From the NCBI GenBank assembly GCA_013399695.1, contig VXAU01003749.1, forward strand, positions 167,851 to 231,850: a stretch of 64,000 bases of DNA, in the 5' to 3' direction. Of this stretch, positions 32,560 to 47,000 are shown piece by piece. The translations under genes were made by a program, and so were the position numbers. The notes below the pieces were generated by a model. The model was not told the DNA's origin. It saw nothing but the letters and a program-made list of their open reading frames with translations, and did not search any database. How positions within the stretch are numbered: position 1 is the first letter of the stretch; each line of letters opens with the position of its first letter. This stretch comes from Formicarius rufipectus (taxonomy: Eukaryota > Chordata > Aves > Passeriformes > Formicariidae).

Positions 32560-34831
32560 TTTGAGCACCTCCAGCCTCCTCCCCCTCCTCCTGCAGCCCC
32601 TGGTTTGGCAGCGAGATCTGGACCTGTCGCCAAAGGGAAATCGGAGGGAGAACCTCTCGGCGCCCAGGGATGTGATCCAGGTAACCCCTCCAGGAATTTT
32701 ATTTGCTTCCCAGCAGAAGGAGCCGGAGGCTGGAGGATAAATTCACCCTTTTCCCTGCTCCTGCCCTGGCGTGGTGGCAGTGGGGCGAGCAGGGGAGTTT
32801 GGTGACTCCCATGTCCCACTCTGCCTCCTGGTATTCCGGGTGGGTGTCCCAAAGCATCCGAGCCCTGCTCTGTGCCAAGCTGGATGCAGCTGCCACTCCT
32901 CCAGGGCAGTATCATCGTCACTATGCCCTTCCCTGTGCCTTGGAAGAGGGAGGGAGGAGGCTCAGAGCAGCCCTGGCGATGTGAGTCACCCCCTGCACCT
33001 GCGGAGGAGCTGGAAAGCAGCACAAGACAAACCCCAGGCATTTAATTCATCCTCAACCAAAATATTCAGTTTCACCTGGGGATCGGGTGATGTTTCCTGG
33101 CCCTTTGAAAGGCCATTTTGGAAACAAAGTGAAACAAAACGTTACAGATCCCCCCTCTTTCCCGTCTTGCTCTGCTTCACGCTGTTTACTGATTTTGTCC
33201 GGGATTTTGGCATCAGGTTCCCTCTGGTTTATTTTCTGCCACGAAACTTTGCCCAGCTCAGGTTGCGCGGGTGCAGCTGGATTTGTGAGTGAAGGCTGCC
33301 CTGGCCAGGGGGGTTCTCTGCAGCCCTGTAAATCCTGCTTAGTGTCACAGCTTCCTGGAAAGGAACCCACCCCTGGCTTTTGTTTTTGTTTCCTGCTGCT
33401 TTGCTTGGGCTGATTCACTCCATGTGACAGATAATACTAACGCTGTGTTCGTGCCAAGAGCCATCCCAGTGACAGGGCCAGGAGAAATCCCTCCAGGCTG
33501 TGCACAGGGCAGCTGGGACTCCCCACACACACCCCAAACGTGTGAGAAGTGAGAAAAACCCCAAACCTCTCGAAAGACGCCGGGTAAAACCCAAACCAGC
33601 CTGTGAGGAAGCAGGTGAAGAAATAAACCCACAGGTCTGGCTGAAAACGTTGATGAGCTGACAGGGCTATCCCTTGAGTTCTCAGGGTGAACTGAGAGCC
33701 TGCAAAAGGGGAAGGAGCGGAGCAGGATGTCAGCTGAGCTGGTCGGGTCAGGATGCTGCAGGGAAGGCACAGAGATCCCTCGCTGAAAGCAGCGCCAAGC
33801 AGGGAATGGAGCTGTGGCATTGGCCGGGGCGGCAGCTGAGCAGGAAACTCGGCGTGTCTCTGCGGTGACACGAATTTTACCCATCGCACAATGTGCTGCC
33901 ACAGAGAACACCCCTGAAATCAGAGAGAAGAAAAGACAAGGAATGTGGTCTGGCCACAAACCCACATCTTCTGTCCCGTGACTTCTTTCATGGAGTCAAG
34001 CTTCAGTTTCCCAGTAGGGGAAGTTTGTGACCCAAGCAGAGCAGTCGAACTCCCACATGTTTTGAGAGGGAGGAGAACAATATCTCACAAGTGAATCACA
34101 AACACGGAAAAGCAGAAAATGCAGGAGTAAGGTGGTGCCTCACACCCAGGCTCTGTATGTTATCTCTGACCACAGTGGAGAGCTGGTGGGAGTCTGTTTT
34201 GGCATATAAGAGGCACTCTAAGGATCAGAGAAGTAACTGTGGGGACACTTTGCACTGTCAGCCTTTCTGAGTGCTCAGTCTGGGGAGCTGGGAGGAGATT
34301 TCACATTTCTCCTCCTTGCCCCAGGGCAGGTGAGGTGGAGAGGCCAGAGTGGCAAGAGCTGCTCCTCCTGGCTGGGATGGCCCCCATGTGACAGGACTGC
34401 CACAGCAATGATGACACCAAGCTCTCCTTGGAAAGGTATGACTAGGAATCTTAGTTTTGGAGTAAAGCACAGAAAATAAATCAAAACAATCCTTTTGGGT
34501 GCAGCAGCGCGTTTGGATGTAGTCCCACTTCCTCTCCCAAGGAATGCCTGGCACAGGAAGCATCAGTTTCCTGATGGGCAGCTCAGAGAGTTATTTTTTC
34601 CCAGGTGCTCATGATTAACATTGATGAAGAAGCTGGAGCTCCCCTGACCCAGTCAGTTCTGTTGTAATAGCCAGGAGGGACTAAAGGCACAAGAGATGTG
34701 AGGTCTGGAGGAGGAGGTTTCTCCACTGAAGAAAGTTCCTCTGTGTCTTTTGAAACAGTTATTTGAGAAAAGATCCTGCCCTCCTTCCAAACCTTCCCTC
34801 ATTTGATCTTTTCTCCTTGTTGGTGCTGCAG
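32560..34831. other. Sequence upstream of IGSF5 exon 1, no repeat or coding exon recognised
   Basis: An upstream non-coding exon of IGSF5 is expected here or further left, because exon 1 starts at an acceptor. A CCAG|GTAACC donor-like site at 32680 is one weak possibility. Confidence 0.3.
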
Positions 34832-35027
34832 GTCACACCGAGTCACCTTCGGCACAGGACACAAAACTTGTTCCCGACTTCCTTGATAAGTCCAGTCCTT
34901 CAGCTTCTCCTCAAGTATGCACTGACTGCTGGTGGCTCTCTGCCTCAGGGGCCAGGAGAGAATGCTCCAATGGAGAGGCTCCAGAAATCCATTTTGCTTC
35001 CTCTCATCTTCACTGCCTCGCTGCCAG
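34832..35027 (+). CDS. IGSF5: IGSF5 exon 1: 5' UTR plus signal peptide
   Basis: An acceptor-like tract ends in CTGCAG at 34831, so this is probably not the transcript's first exon: bases 34832-34969 would be 5' UTR. The ATG at 34970 has A at -3 (CCAATGG) and opens MERLQKSILLPLIFTASLP, a short basic start followed by a hydrophobic core typical of a signal peptide. The donor CCAG|GTAGGA follows 35027. The exon ends in phase 1, and the next exon supplies GT to complete a glycine. Cleavage would fall around the exon junction, before the Ig domain. Confidence 0.8.
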
Positions 35028-38000
35028 GTAGGACACGACCGTAGCCCCTGAAATGACCCACCACGGGCTGAATATGGGAACTAAATGTAAAGCCTTGGAA
35101 TTGGCTGTTCCTGGAGAGATCAGAGTGGCCAGCGAGTCCCTGAGTGGGGTTGGTTAAACTCTGGGAAATGCTTAAGTCTGCATTTTAAGCAGGAATGATC
35201 TGATGACTCAGGGTGGGGCTCAGTGTGCGGGTCTGAGTCCTGTGGGGTGGGGAGGAGATGGGGAGGTTGCCCTCTTTCACTTCCAGTTTCTTCCTCTCCT
35301 TGTATTTCTCTTCCTCCTGTTTTGCTTTGTTTTGTTTTGGGTTGGTTTGTTTTTTTTTTTTTCCCCCTGCTTTTGAGGAGGCATCTGTTGAAAACTCAGT
35401 ATCAGCAGCTTGTTTTGACTCCCAGAAATGTGTGCAAATTGCCCTGTTGCTGGTTTACCATCAATTCACATTTCAGGTGCCCGAGTTTCAAAGCGGATTC
35501 AGATTAAAAGTGTCTTGGTGCAAAAGTTTAAAGGAGAAGGGAATGCAAAGTGACTAGTGGGGTGATAGAGACAAGGCTGATGTTTTTTTTTAATGATAGT
35601 CTAGCTGAGGTTTTAACGGGCTCTGACAGGAGGGCACTGCAGTGGGATGAGAGGGAAGGTATTGCCTTGGCTTAATAATTGGTGAAAGTAAACACAATGT
35701 GGGAATAAACACTGAGTTTCCCAAGCAGACTGCGATTCCCACAGAGATGTGTGGTGTTCAACAAGCTCTCAACCAACCTGGTGCAGAGAGGGAACTGAGA
35801 GGTGGCAGGTGCAGCAGAACTCCTTAGTGCAGCCAAATGCAAAAAGAGACTGGGAAGATTTGCCAGAAAATGTCATGATGCTAAGGAAGTAATAAAGGCT
35901 CAGAAAGCATTCAATGCAAAGCATCACTGAACTGAGATGTCCAGTGGGGGAAAAGAGTAAAAATCTTGAAAAGAGAGTAAGTTTCTATAAAAGACAAACA
36001 AAAAATTAAATTCACTGCTGAGTGTCTTCAGAAAGGTAAATAAAAAGAAATCTGGCACTATATAAATCCACAGGAAGTTTGTATCTTGGGTGCTAGATAT
36101 TTTGTTAACCCTCACATTTCAAAAGGACATATTAGATCTGAGGAAGGTATAAAGTGAGACAGAGGTGTCAAAGGTATGAAATCATAGAATCGTAGGATGG
36201 TTTGCATTGGAAGATCTTGGAACAAGGTGACCTTTAAGGTCCCTTCCAACCTACCTGCCATGGGCAGGGACACCTTCCACTAGACCAGGTTGCTCAGGGC
36301 TCCATCCAAGCTGATCTTGAACAGTTCCAGGGATGGGGCATCCACAACTTCTCTGAGCAGAGAGAAGAGGATGAGGAGGCCTTCATTAGACTGGGATATT
36401 TTTCTGCTTTTGAAAATGAATAAATGGTAAAAATGTATTAAAAGAATTAATTATAAGGAAGTGAATGGTGAAATGGTTATTTGCGATTTTTCATAAGAAG
36501 AAGAATTAGTGGCAGCCAGTGAAAGTATCAGAAAGAAGATTTAAGGTGAACCAAAGAATATGCTTTTCCTCACAGTGTGTAATTAAATAGTAAAACTCAT
36601 GGTCGCTGAGTATGGGGGATAGCAAATTGCAAATGGGCTGAGAAAAGTTAGAAACAAATCTCACAGAGTGTGGAGCCATGGGTGCAGATGCCATTACTGG
36701 CTCAGGAAGTCCCTAAATCTCTTATTTTTGGGCACTGGGAAGTTGTAACAGGAACAGCTGTCAACCAGTGAGTAAGAGAAGAGAGGGGAAGACACTCCTG
36801 GGGGCTGTGGAAAGGTTTGTGTGCAGGTGGGTGGAAATATGTGTTGCTGAGTATCAGGAGTCTGGTATTACTTGACAGAAACATCCTGTAAGCATTTAAA
36901 ATCCTTGTTAACAGAAGTGAACAAGCTGGTCCTCCTCTGCAGGCTTTGACAAGCTCTAACCTACTTTGGTTTTCAAAAAGCTCAGCTGCAGGGCTGTTGG
37001 GTTTGGGAATAAACTTGAGCTGTTTGTTTATTTGGTTATTTTACTGAAGAGTTTATTGCAGAGCTGGAGCTGGAGCAGTGGGCCAGTGATGAGGCAGAGG
37101 AGGCAGAAGGCAAAGGAGGGGGTGAGCAGGAGCCTAAAGAAAAAGTGAAAAGAAAAAGGAACTTAAAACTGACCGGAAGGAAAAGATACAGAAATTTAAA
37201 CAGAAAGAGCAGAGAGGGAAGGGGTGAAGAGAGAGACTGGACACAAAAACTGAAGGATAAAAGGCTGTGTTTGTGGAAGGGCAATATGGGTGTAGAGGGG
37301 GAGATTATTTTGAAATACGATAATGAGGCTGAAAAAAAAAGAATAATTATGGCAAAGGGATAAGCCCATCCTGTCCTTCACTGCACTGCCTCCAAATAGG
37401 TCACTTATAAAAGAGGGAAGACAGAGTGGGCAGAGCAGAGGAGGGAAGGAGGAGAAGGCAGCCACGTCTCAATGCCCTTGTTGTTGGAACTTCAGCATGA
37501 AAAAGGGGTCCTTTAGAGGCAGTTCAAGCGTGGAAGGAAAAACGTTGTTGGCGAAGGGAAAGGACTGCTCTTTGGCAAATGAGGTTCCCCCAGTACAGCT
37601 CATCCAGGGAACAAGATGCATTTTCCTTTCTCCAAAACCTGCAGTGATGTGCCAGTGAATTTGTGTGACAGATGAGGGAACAAACAGCTCATAAAGGGGC
37701 TGGTCTTTGCTCTGGGTGCTGTTGGGAAGGGCTGAGCAACTGGGACAATGTAAGTGCTTCGTCTAAGCAGATTCTCAGCACTGGCAACTGTCCTATAAGC
37801 AGTTACTGATGTGCCTCAAAGAAGGTGTCCTCACTTGGCTTTGCTCTTCAAAAGTCAAGGGGTAATCATGAAGACAGCCTAATGTTCCCTTGCTGCTGAG
37901 ATGGTGTTTGCCTGGGTGGGATGTCTTACTGGTGCGTGGGGAACCAGATGTTGAAACAGCTGTGAAGAGCTGAACATGTAATTGCTGTAAAGTGCAATGA

Positions 38001-41000
38001 AAATCTAGCTCGGGGCCTTAATTTGTTTAAAAGCAACCATCTGCAAAGTATTTTTAAAGCTGGATGCAAATGAAACCAGCACTGAAATGTTCTCCTTGGT
38101 GCAAGAAGCGAGGTCCAGCACAAGGACTGACAGAACTGGGTTTAGATCCTTTTTCTGTCATGAACTTCCTCTTTGACCTCGACACAAGGGACTTTATCAG
38201 TGTTTGTGTGGGGGGTTGGACAGTGGAACACACTGTTGGTTCAGGGCTCCACGTGCTGCTGCAGGATAAACAATAAAAGCAAGAAGATAAAGAGGCAAAG
38301 GTACAATCTCTGACAATGTTTAGGGGGCAGGTGGAGAAGGCTCATGAAAGTCCTTTATTGCCTGTGCTGGGGCTTTACTGAGGTCTAAATGGAGGCAAGG
38401 TTGAGCTGTGTCCCACTCCTCACTCCCTGTGCTTTCCATAGGATCCCCATGCAGGGCTTATGGACCTGTTCCCTAATGGACAGCAATCAGGGAAAGACCA
38501 TCTATTGCTCCAGCAGATGTGGTTGGTGGAAGAAGATGTAGATCCTACCACAGCCACGGACTGATAAAAAATAATTGCATTAGATAAATGAAGGCATAAC
38601 TCCTATACACCTGCCTGTAGTGCCCAAAATGTCTGAAGAAATCAAAAGCAGTATTGACCATGTATTTTTAGAGCAAATGATCACTGATTATTCCTGTTTA
38701 GAGATAAGTGTCAAGGCTATAATGGAACTCACAGGCATGATCTCATGGCAAATGATTAATTAACAGCAAGCATTGTCCTGACAGTCACATCCTTTGTTTG
38801 GGGCCAAAGCAAATCATGGCTCCTTTAAAAAGCAACGGATGGAAATTAATTCCAAATGCACAGAGATCAGTTTGCATGGAGAGGAGCAGAGTGGAAAAGA
38901 GCTGCAGCTCCTGTTTCAGGAGCAACAAGGGAATTCTGGTGTTACCTCGAAGAAGGTTCACTCATGGCTGTGTCTGTCATCGTGGTAGCTCTTTATGTCC
39001 ACTTCAATCGACCAAGAACACTTCAAATTGTAAAAAAAATAACAAACTCAGCACATGAACATGTTACAGACACTGCAGAGGTCCAGGGAATAGTATTGTG
39101 AAGGCTGGCTACAGTATAAGTCAAGGACAAATAGTTCAAAGACATGTCGGAGCTTAGGAGAGTGTCTCACCCCTGGGAATATAAGGTATGAATATAAATC
39201 AGGAGAACTGGATGTTGAATATCAAGGAGGAGGGACTTACTACATGGCCAAGGGTCTCACTGGAATGAACTTCATCAGTGCCTGTTCATTAGAAAACTCA
39301 GAGCTCTGTAAAAGGTGCCATCCACAGACATGCGGCCAATTCCTGAAATTCAGAAAGTGACAAATAGAAAAGAGAGGAAATGGCTTTTAATAATTTTGAC
39401 TGCTTGCAAAGCAATGTTTTCACATATGTATGTAGATTTGATTGCCGAGTTCATCTTCAAGCTGTCTCATGTTTTAAGGCATTTCAGTTCAGCTTTACAG
39501 GTTTGAAGAAAGCTTTGAATAAATGCTCCTGGAAAAAAAAATGAACCATGGAAGTTGGACAGAGATATGTTTTACTGTATCTTATCTGGCTTTATTAACT
39601 ATCAGCATAGGTAGTTTGCTTTTCATTTAATGTTTTGTCCCTCACAGACAGATATCCTTTGGAGATGGAGGTGCATGGCAGAGGTTACACAACCCAGGAA
39701 GGTGGAAAATTATTGTAAAGCTTTTTGCAAATATGAGAGAACTCAGAGTCAATCATACAAAGAACCAGAGAGAGCTGGGTTTGCATAATCCTGCAAAACA
39801 AAGAGGTCTGTAAATACATGAAGTGCGTGGGAGGAAAGAGAGGATCTATTTATACTAAAGGACAATTCTTGGCACAAACCTGGTTTCCTATACCCTGCTT
39901 TGGTTAGATATACCCTGCTTTGGTTAGATATACCCTGCTTTGGTTAGATATACCCTGCCTGGGCTAAATGTGGGCTGGGAATTATGAAACGGTCTTCACA
40001 ATGGAGCAGTGAGTGAGATTACAGACCCCATGCCCAGGGTGCTGGTTGCAGTGTCATAACTGAGACTGGGCTCTGGCTCCGCTTACACAACCATCAAACA
40101 TCTCTGCTGTGTGGAACAATACAGCATGTTCTCCCCTACTCATGTCACCTGTGCACTAAATGGAAATAATTTATAGCTAGTCCATTAAGGAATAAACTAC
40201 CCAAAGTGTGCAAAACCTTTAAAAATTACCTCATTGTCCTGAATATCCTTTGCAAGGGAGTCATGACCTTTTCAGACTTCCTTTCTCCTGGAAAATAATT
40301 GAGCAGTTATTCTCAGGCCAAATTTGCAGGCACGAGGTTCTAATTAGACTGCCATGGACTACAGTCCCTAATTGCTGTCGTTGTGCAGAGCACAGATGGA
40401 ATCATTAGGGTGCCAGTGGCACCCCTGGTGTGTCCTCAGCAGGAATGTGTCCCAGGAAGTGATGGGAATGTAGAACTCCTTGGGAGGACTGCAGGTCTGC
40501 AGGGAGCTTGTGAAATGCCCATCCTTGGAGAGACCCAAAACTTGACTGGATGAGGCTCTGTGTGACAATGCAGTTATCTCTGTGTGGAGCAGAGGGCTGG
40601 GCTGGAGACTTCCTCAGGCCCCATCAAAGAGCATCTCCCTCACAGTGAAGGGCAGGTGAGCACGAGGCCAAAAAGGAGCAGACCCGAGCGTGGAGGGAGG
40701 TGAAGATCCAAAGGGATGTGGGAAGAGGAAGGGCTGTGTGTGGTGGGATATGGGCAGACCGATGCTTGGAGAGTTCTCCACCTGAAACTGCCCCAAGGAA
40801 TTCCAGGGACTGGAGCCTCAGCTGCTGCTTTGGAAAAGAAGGTGTCTGCCTTCATCCCTTCTTCTTCCCTCAGTTTCTGCTCAGCAGGAGCAGATGCTTC
40901 TGCCTTCCCACACGCAGGGAATCCTCCGTCTGCCTGGGCAGCAGCTGCACCTTCACTCCTCTGAGGGCAGTGGGAGGCGCGGGGCCCACTGAGGGGAAAT

Positions 41001-44000
41001 GGAAAACAAGGTGCCTTTGCTAGAAAAGGAGCTTTCAGGGCTGAAAAACGGTAGCTAAAACTCATATTGCCTTTTAAGGAATTAGAACTGATGAGTTACA
41101 GCAACACTGGTTAACAGAAAGCCTGAGAAGGTGGGTCGGTATGGACGTGGTGCATGCATGAAGAAAAGGGGAAAGAGCATAGAAGGACATATGTGGGACT
41201 CGAAAAACTCAGTGGCAACCCAAGATATGGAAAAGGGAGCAGTTAATTATTTAAAGTCTAGAGCACTTGTGTATCTTCCTGTTTAAAAGTGGAACTTTTT
41301 TTCTTCCAGCAAAATGGTGATCAGGGAATTGCTGAAGAGAGAAAAGGGATTTTGGAGAGGGAGGAGGAGAGAGAAAAAATGATTTTTTTTTTTTTTTTTT
41401 TAAAAACCCACATAATCTAAGCCAAAACTGAGAGGTTAGACTGCACATCTCTGTGGGACTCGAAAATATCTTAGTTTCAAGAAGCCTGTCTGGAAAGTCA
41501 GAGACCTTGGAAAAGTGTTGGGAGAATGTTGAAGGAACCTCCCTGGCTAATAAGACTCAAGTCTGCAGACATCTACTGCTTCAAGCTGCCTGCATTTGAC
41601 AAGATTTGTGGGTTTCTGTGTATTCATTAGGCCAGATAGAAACTTCCCTTATCAATCCCTTTGTTCCTTCTGTCTCGTGTTCATTAAATATAAACTGGCC
41701 TCACATTCTTGAATACTCTTCATAGCAACCATAATGCATTCTCTTAGTTGTAATGTCTCCTCCCATGTTTAGCATAAAGCCAGCCCCTGAGATGAATATT
41801 TAATCGTTGAACCTATATATTGTATTTTGTAAACTTCAATAAATGTTCCTGTTTGACCTCCCACAAACAGGGACCGTGTTGACCGCTCCACATCTCCATC
41901 TCAGAACTGGTTAAGACCCTTCAAACTATACAACCACCTTTGATGCTGTGCAGGCATTTACAGGCTGGGTGGTTTTTTTTTTGTCTTCTTTCAGGTCTTG
42001 GCTTTTGTTACTCTATTACCAGAGGCCCTGCCAATGCCACAGTCCTCGCTGGCTCTCAGGCCCGCTTCAACTGCACCGTGTCGGCAGGATGGGAGATCCT
42101 CATCTGGCTGTCCAAGGGCAATCCTGTCCTCACTGTCCTCAGTTCCCAGGGACCTATTGAAACGACAGAGCGCTTCACCTCCCGCAATTACAGCAGTGGA
42201 GGAGAGTTCACCTCGGAGCTCCTCATCCACAACACCCAGCCGAGCGACGCCGGCAGGATCGAGTGCAGCATCCAGAAGCCCAGTGAGAACAACTTCGCCT
42301 TCCTCTCTGTCCAAGGTGTGTAGAGCCACCAACACAAAGGTGATTTGAAGGAATCTCTGGGGAATCACTCAGGTTATCCCTGGGAAGAGGTACAATGCTC
42401 TCATTTCCCTTCCTTTGCCTCCCATCCTCCTTGTCTCAATGGCACTGTCAAAGAAGGTTTAGAGTCACACAGTGCCAATGACAAAGGTGATAATTGCCCC
42501 TGTTGTTTCCTGTTGCATCTCTTGTAGGGCAGCAGAACCCAACCACCAGGCACCACCCAGTTGTCAAAGAGCTGCTTTGTGCAGTGATAGCATCTCATCA
42601 CGTACCCATAAACCTGTGCTTATAGGACCTGAACATATTTAAAACTTAGAGAGAAACACTGTTATTTCATTATATTGTCTTTCAGGTGGAAATATGTCAG
42701 GATGGCTAAAAAGTACAATTTCCTGTTTTTTATTGGAAAGGCCCTGAAAGCTGAGGCTTGTTCTTTGGATATGCTGAACAGTGTGCCCATCCAGTTGCAA
42801 TTCTATCATGCAAATGGCATATCTGTGTTAATAATGATTGTTTTCCACTTTGTATCTCAAGGCATAGCTATTTCTGGGTAGCAAGATAAGATTTAAAACT
42901 ACCAGCAGGAAAGCAAAGCAGCAAAATATTCTGAAGGAACAAAACATCTTTTCCCTCCTACAGTTAATGGATCTTTATTCATCAAAAATAGCACCTTAAC
43001 AGTAAAAGAGAACAAAACAATTGAAATTGTTTGCGAAGCCTTAGGATGGGCTCCAGCTCCAGACATTTCCTGGATGACAAATGACTCTTTCATTGATAAG
43101 TCAAGGTATGTTAACCAGCAAAGTCAAGGATCTAATGGCCTCCACAATGTTCTGAGCATCCTGACTGTGACTCCAACAGCCACTGAGGTTCTGACTTGTT
43201 TAGCTGACATAGAAGCACTCCCAGAACCTCAGAATGCAACTGTAACTCTTATTTTTGACGACTCCACTGCAGGTAAGATAATGTTTGTTGTACTTTGCCT
43301 GTGCTGTACTGCCTGTGCTCAGAGCTATGTGTTTTGTTCTACTTTGTATTATTTTGAGAAGCTCTTTTATTTGCAAATGAAACACCAAGAGATGTGAAAA
43401 GGTGATAGAATCAAGACCCAGTAGTCAAAATCTGATATATAGGTAGGGTTAAATGCACTGGTACAAGTCTAGTGAACCACAAAGTCCAGTGTAGGATTGA
43501 GCAAGACAGACAAAGCAGTACATCTGGATTCACTGCTAGGAAAACCAGCCTTTGCTCCTTGACCAAGAAAACATCTGCTGAATTTAGATCTTAAATACCC
43601 TTGATTAGACCACACCTGCCATATTTTCTTAGACCTCATTTACTCCAAGTCAAGCCCTCAGGTGAAATTGTTCTCCATAATATTCAACACCAGTTTGACC
43701 ACTGAGCTGGAAAAAAACCCTCCCAGTTTCTGCAAACAACCCAGAATAAATTCTGCACTCGCCCTTTGGGTGCAAATGGAATCCATACAAGCAGTGACCA
43801 GAGATCATCTCATTCCAACCCCCTGCCATGGGCAGGAACACCTCCCACTAGACCAGGTCACTCACAGCCCCATCCAGCCTTGTCTTGAACACTTCTGGGA
43901 ATAGGGAATATTCATGGATCTTATCCCAAAGTCTACTCGGATTAGAAAGCCATTGGCTCTGCTTTCCTCTTCCTGGTGTGGTCTCTTCCAAATCTTCAAG

Positions 44001-47000
44001 AAAGGTAAAAAATGTCCTTCACCAACCTACATGGAATTTTTTTTGACAGTGCATTAGGTTGCTTTATACTGGCTTTTATTTAAGGAAATTCCAAGTTGCT
44101 TTAATCCAAGCATGGATGTCGTGCAAATCTCTCAAGAGCAGCTAGCAAGACCTTTGATAGCTCTAAATATTTTTGCTCAGGTTCTGATCATGCTGACAGC
44201 TTCTCTGGGTGAACATGACCCATGCAAAGACAACCCTACAGTGGATCCAGGAGGGGTTTGGTACAGACATTTTGACATATGAAACGACTGAGGAGATTGA
44301 GCAGCTGTGCCTTGCACTTTCAGTATGAGTCATTATTAACAAGCCTTTTTCAGAAGTACTTGCTTGGAAATGCAGCCGGGAAAGGTCATTTTACCATTCT
44401 TAATACAACTTTTTTTTTGTAGTCACATTGATCTTAATTACTGACTAAGCAAAATAGAACTGTCCTGAGGAAATGAATAAATTCCCCTGCCTACTGGTTT
44501 GTGAAGTAGTGAGGGATCCACCCTCAGTTTCCATAGCTACTCATTGTAAATCAGAAGAGGAGAAAAACAGATGTCATGAAGCACTATTAGTGTATTATTA
44601 GTGACTGTACAGGACCATCATTCATTTCTCTTCGGAAATATCATTGTGCAGCAGCAGCCACTAAAAATTTGTGAGGGCAGGAGAATATGAAGTCTTTCAG
44701 TGATTAGAATGAAATAAAAGCACAGCATTAATGACAGAGGAATATAAATAATGTATAATATCACACTTAAAATCTCAGAGCTTGTCTGACTTCTCATATA
44801 CAAACTCAGTCTCAACTACTTGTTGGGGAAGGACACAACCAGTTTCAAACATTTTAGAAATCCTTCCCAAAACTTCTGTAATAGCAATTTCCCCTTTCAC
44901 TTGAAGGCTTGAATAATTGAATCCCTGCACCTCTCAAGCAATACAAGAACTATCACAAATCTGAGCCCTCCTCAGCCAGCCTGGTCCTGGGCAGTGAATG
45001 TCCCACCTTCCTGCACCTCTAGGTCAGTCATTCCATACAAGGCGACACATTTTGGTGTCAGTCACTTCTCCTCTGGAGTTACCCCACTGTGGTGTTTGGC
45101 CGAGCCCCAGATCTGGGAGCTCCTGGAGAGTTATCCCAGGAGGAGCATTCACAGAGCTGGCACTGGGAATGGGGTCCATGGCAGAGTCCCTCGGCTGGGC
45201 CCAGCTCTTCTTGACCTCAGTGTTGAATTCACGTGGCTTTTGACCTGCAGAAGATGAGGACAGGGGATCTGCTTGAGCCCGGACTTCTTTTGATTTTAAA
45301 GTTATCCAGGAAGTCCCAGACTGTCCCAGAAGCAACGGGAGGGTTTTCCAGTCTCTCATTTCTCCTTAGTCATGTGCGACAAGGAAAATCCCCCTTTCTG
45401 CAGATACCTTGTCCAAGTAACTGCTTGGACAGCTCTGGGAAGAGCCAGAGGTCTGGATGGCAGCAGAGGAAGGGCCCTATGGAATGAGGCAGTGGCTTTG
45501 TCCACACTTAACACCTCGTGTAACTTAGTGTGGATTTACTAACAGGCTGAGAGGGGTTAATGCCCTCACCCCTTAGTGCCCCTCTCTTGCATGCCTGCTT
45601 GTGTGCTGAGCCAGCAGCTCTTTATTCCTACCAGCTGCTCCCAACTCCAGTTTCTTTCTGCAGCCTCCAAAACTGAGGAGAAACTAAAATGCTGAAGTGC
45701 TGGGAGTGTTTGTGCTGCATCCTGTCCTACCTTCAGCTCTGTAGATCTTCTTTAGGCACCAAACCTGAACCTGACAGGGGGTGAAATACCTTGGTGTGGC
45801 AGCCAGCCTGGAGCTAAGGGCAGGTGTGCTTTGCTCCTCCCTTCACACTAAGGATAAGCTTTCCCTGTAGCTAAATAGCTGTCTTTCATATTTTAATCAT
45901 CTTGAAATCCACATGGCATGCTTGATGGAACAAAATATAATGAAATGGAGGTGTCTGTTGCAGTACTTCTAGATGACAATATTATGAACAAGTTTATCAT
46001 AAGTTGTGATCACAAGTGATGACAGCCCACAGGATTTACTACAAGTTTCAGGGTTACTGAGCGCCTGTTTTTTCTACCAGAAGAAATTCCAAACACACAG
46101 ATTGAGCATTAGAATTAGAGGAGACTGGAACAAATTGCTTAATCATAATAATGACCTGAGCTTTGGAGCATGCAGACTCCTAGCAGAGCTTCAAGCTGTG
46201 TAGGAGGCTCTCATTCTGTGTCTGTGCAGTCTGAAACTTCCAAACCCCAAATTAATTTATTAATGATGTCAGAATTATTTTGGGGCTGCTTTCCAAAGCG
46301 TAGACAAATTAGAGGTGCTTCTGGAATATTTGGTCAAACCAAAGGGCAGGATGATGAATGGGACAATGAGAACTGACATGTCTTCCTTGTGTATCCATGT
46401 GAGGAACATGGGAGTGTCCAAGGCCAGGTTGGATGGGGCTCTGAGCAACCTGGTCTGGAGGAAAGTGTCCCTGCCCATGGCACAGGATTGGAACTCAATC
46501 TTTAGGTTCCCTTCCAACCCAAACAACTCTCTGATTCTGTGATTCTAAATACAAGATGCTTTTAAAATTCTGAGCCCATGGGAGCCCTGTTTGGTCATAG
46601 CAACTGATTTCAGCAAGACACTGAGTTATCCTTAAATCACCTCGTTTAACCCTGTATATTCCAGCAAAGACAAAGGAATAAGATAAATGGGAGAATGCTG
46701 GTAGAGAACTTGGGTGAGTAGCTGCATATTCTTTTCAGGTTTAGCTCTTTGCTGCTCTTTAACTGGGTCACAGATGCCCTACTGAGCATATCCAAAAATC
46801 AAACACTCATTGAATTCATTGAGAGAAATCTCAAGACAGCATGGATTAAAAAATCCTGTCTCCAGGCTAGAAATCATAAAATGGACAAGTCACACAAACT
46901 GTGGTTTGTGGGGAGAAATGGACACTCTCAGAGCAGTTCAGCTTCTCAAAAGGGACACATATACATTGAGTCAAATAAATTGCAAGCCAAAATGTTCATT

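Larger units (their letters stand above)
35028..41994. other. IGSF5: IGSF5 intron 1
   Basis: A 7-kb intron holding a poly-T run (35350-35363), a CR1 with micro-inversion (36180), purine-rich sequence (37040-37240), a 20-bp tandem repeat (39891), a weak CR1 (40440) and poly-T at 41384-41401. No other exon candidate is convincing. Confidence 0.6.

Noticed and set aside
41800..41990. AATAAATGTTCC and following sequence resembling an LTR 3' end just before IGSF5 exon 2
   Set aside because: Only a single short resemblance; no termini, TATA box or partner could be found, so I do not call an element.
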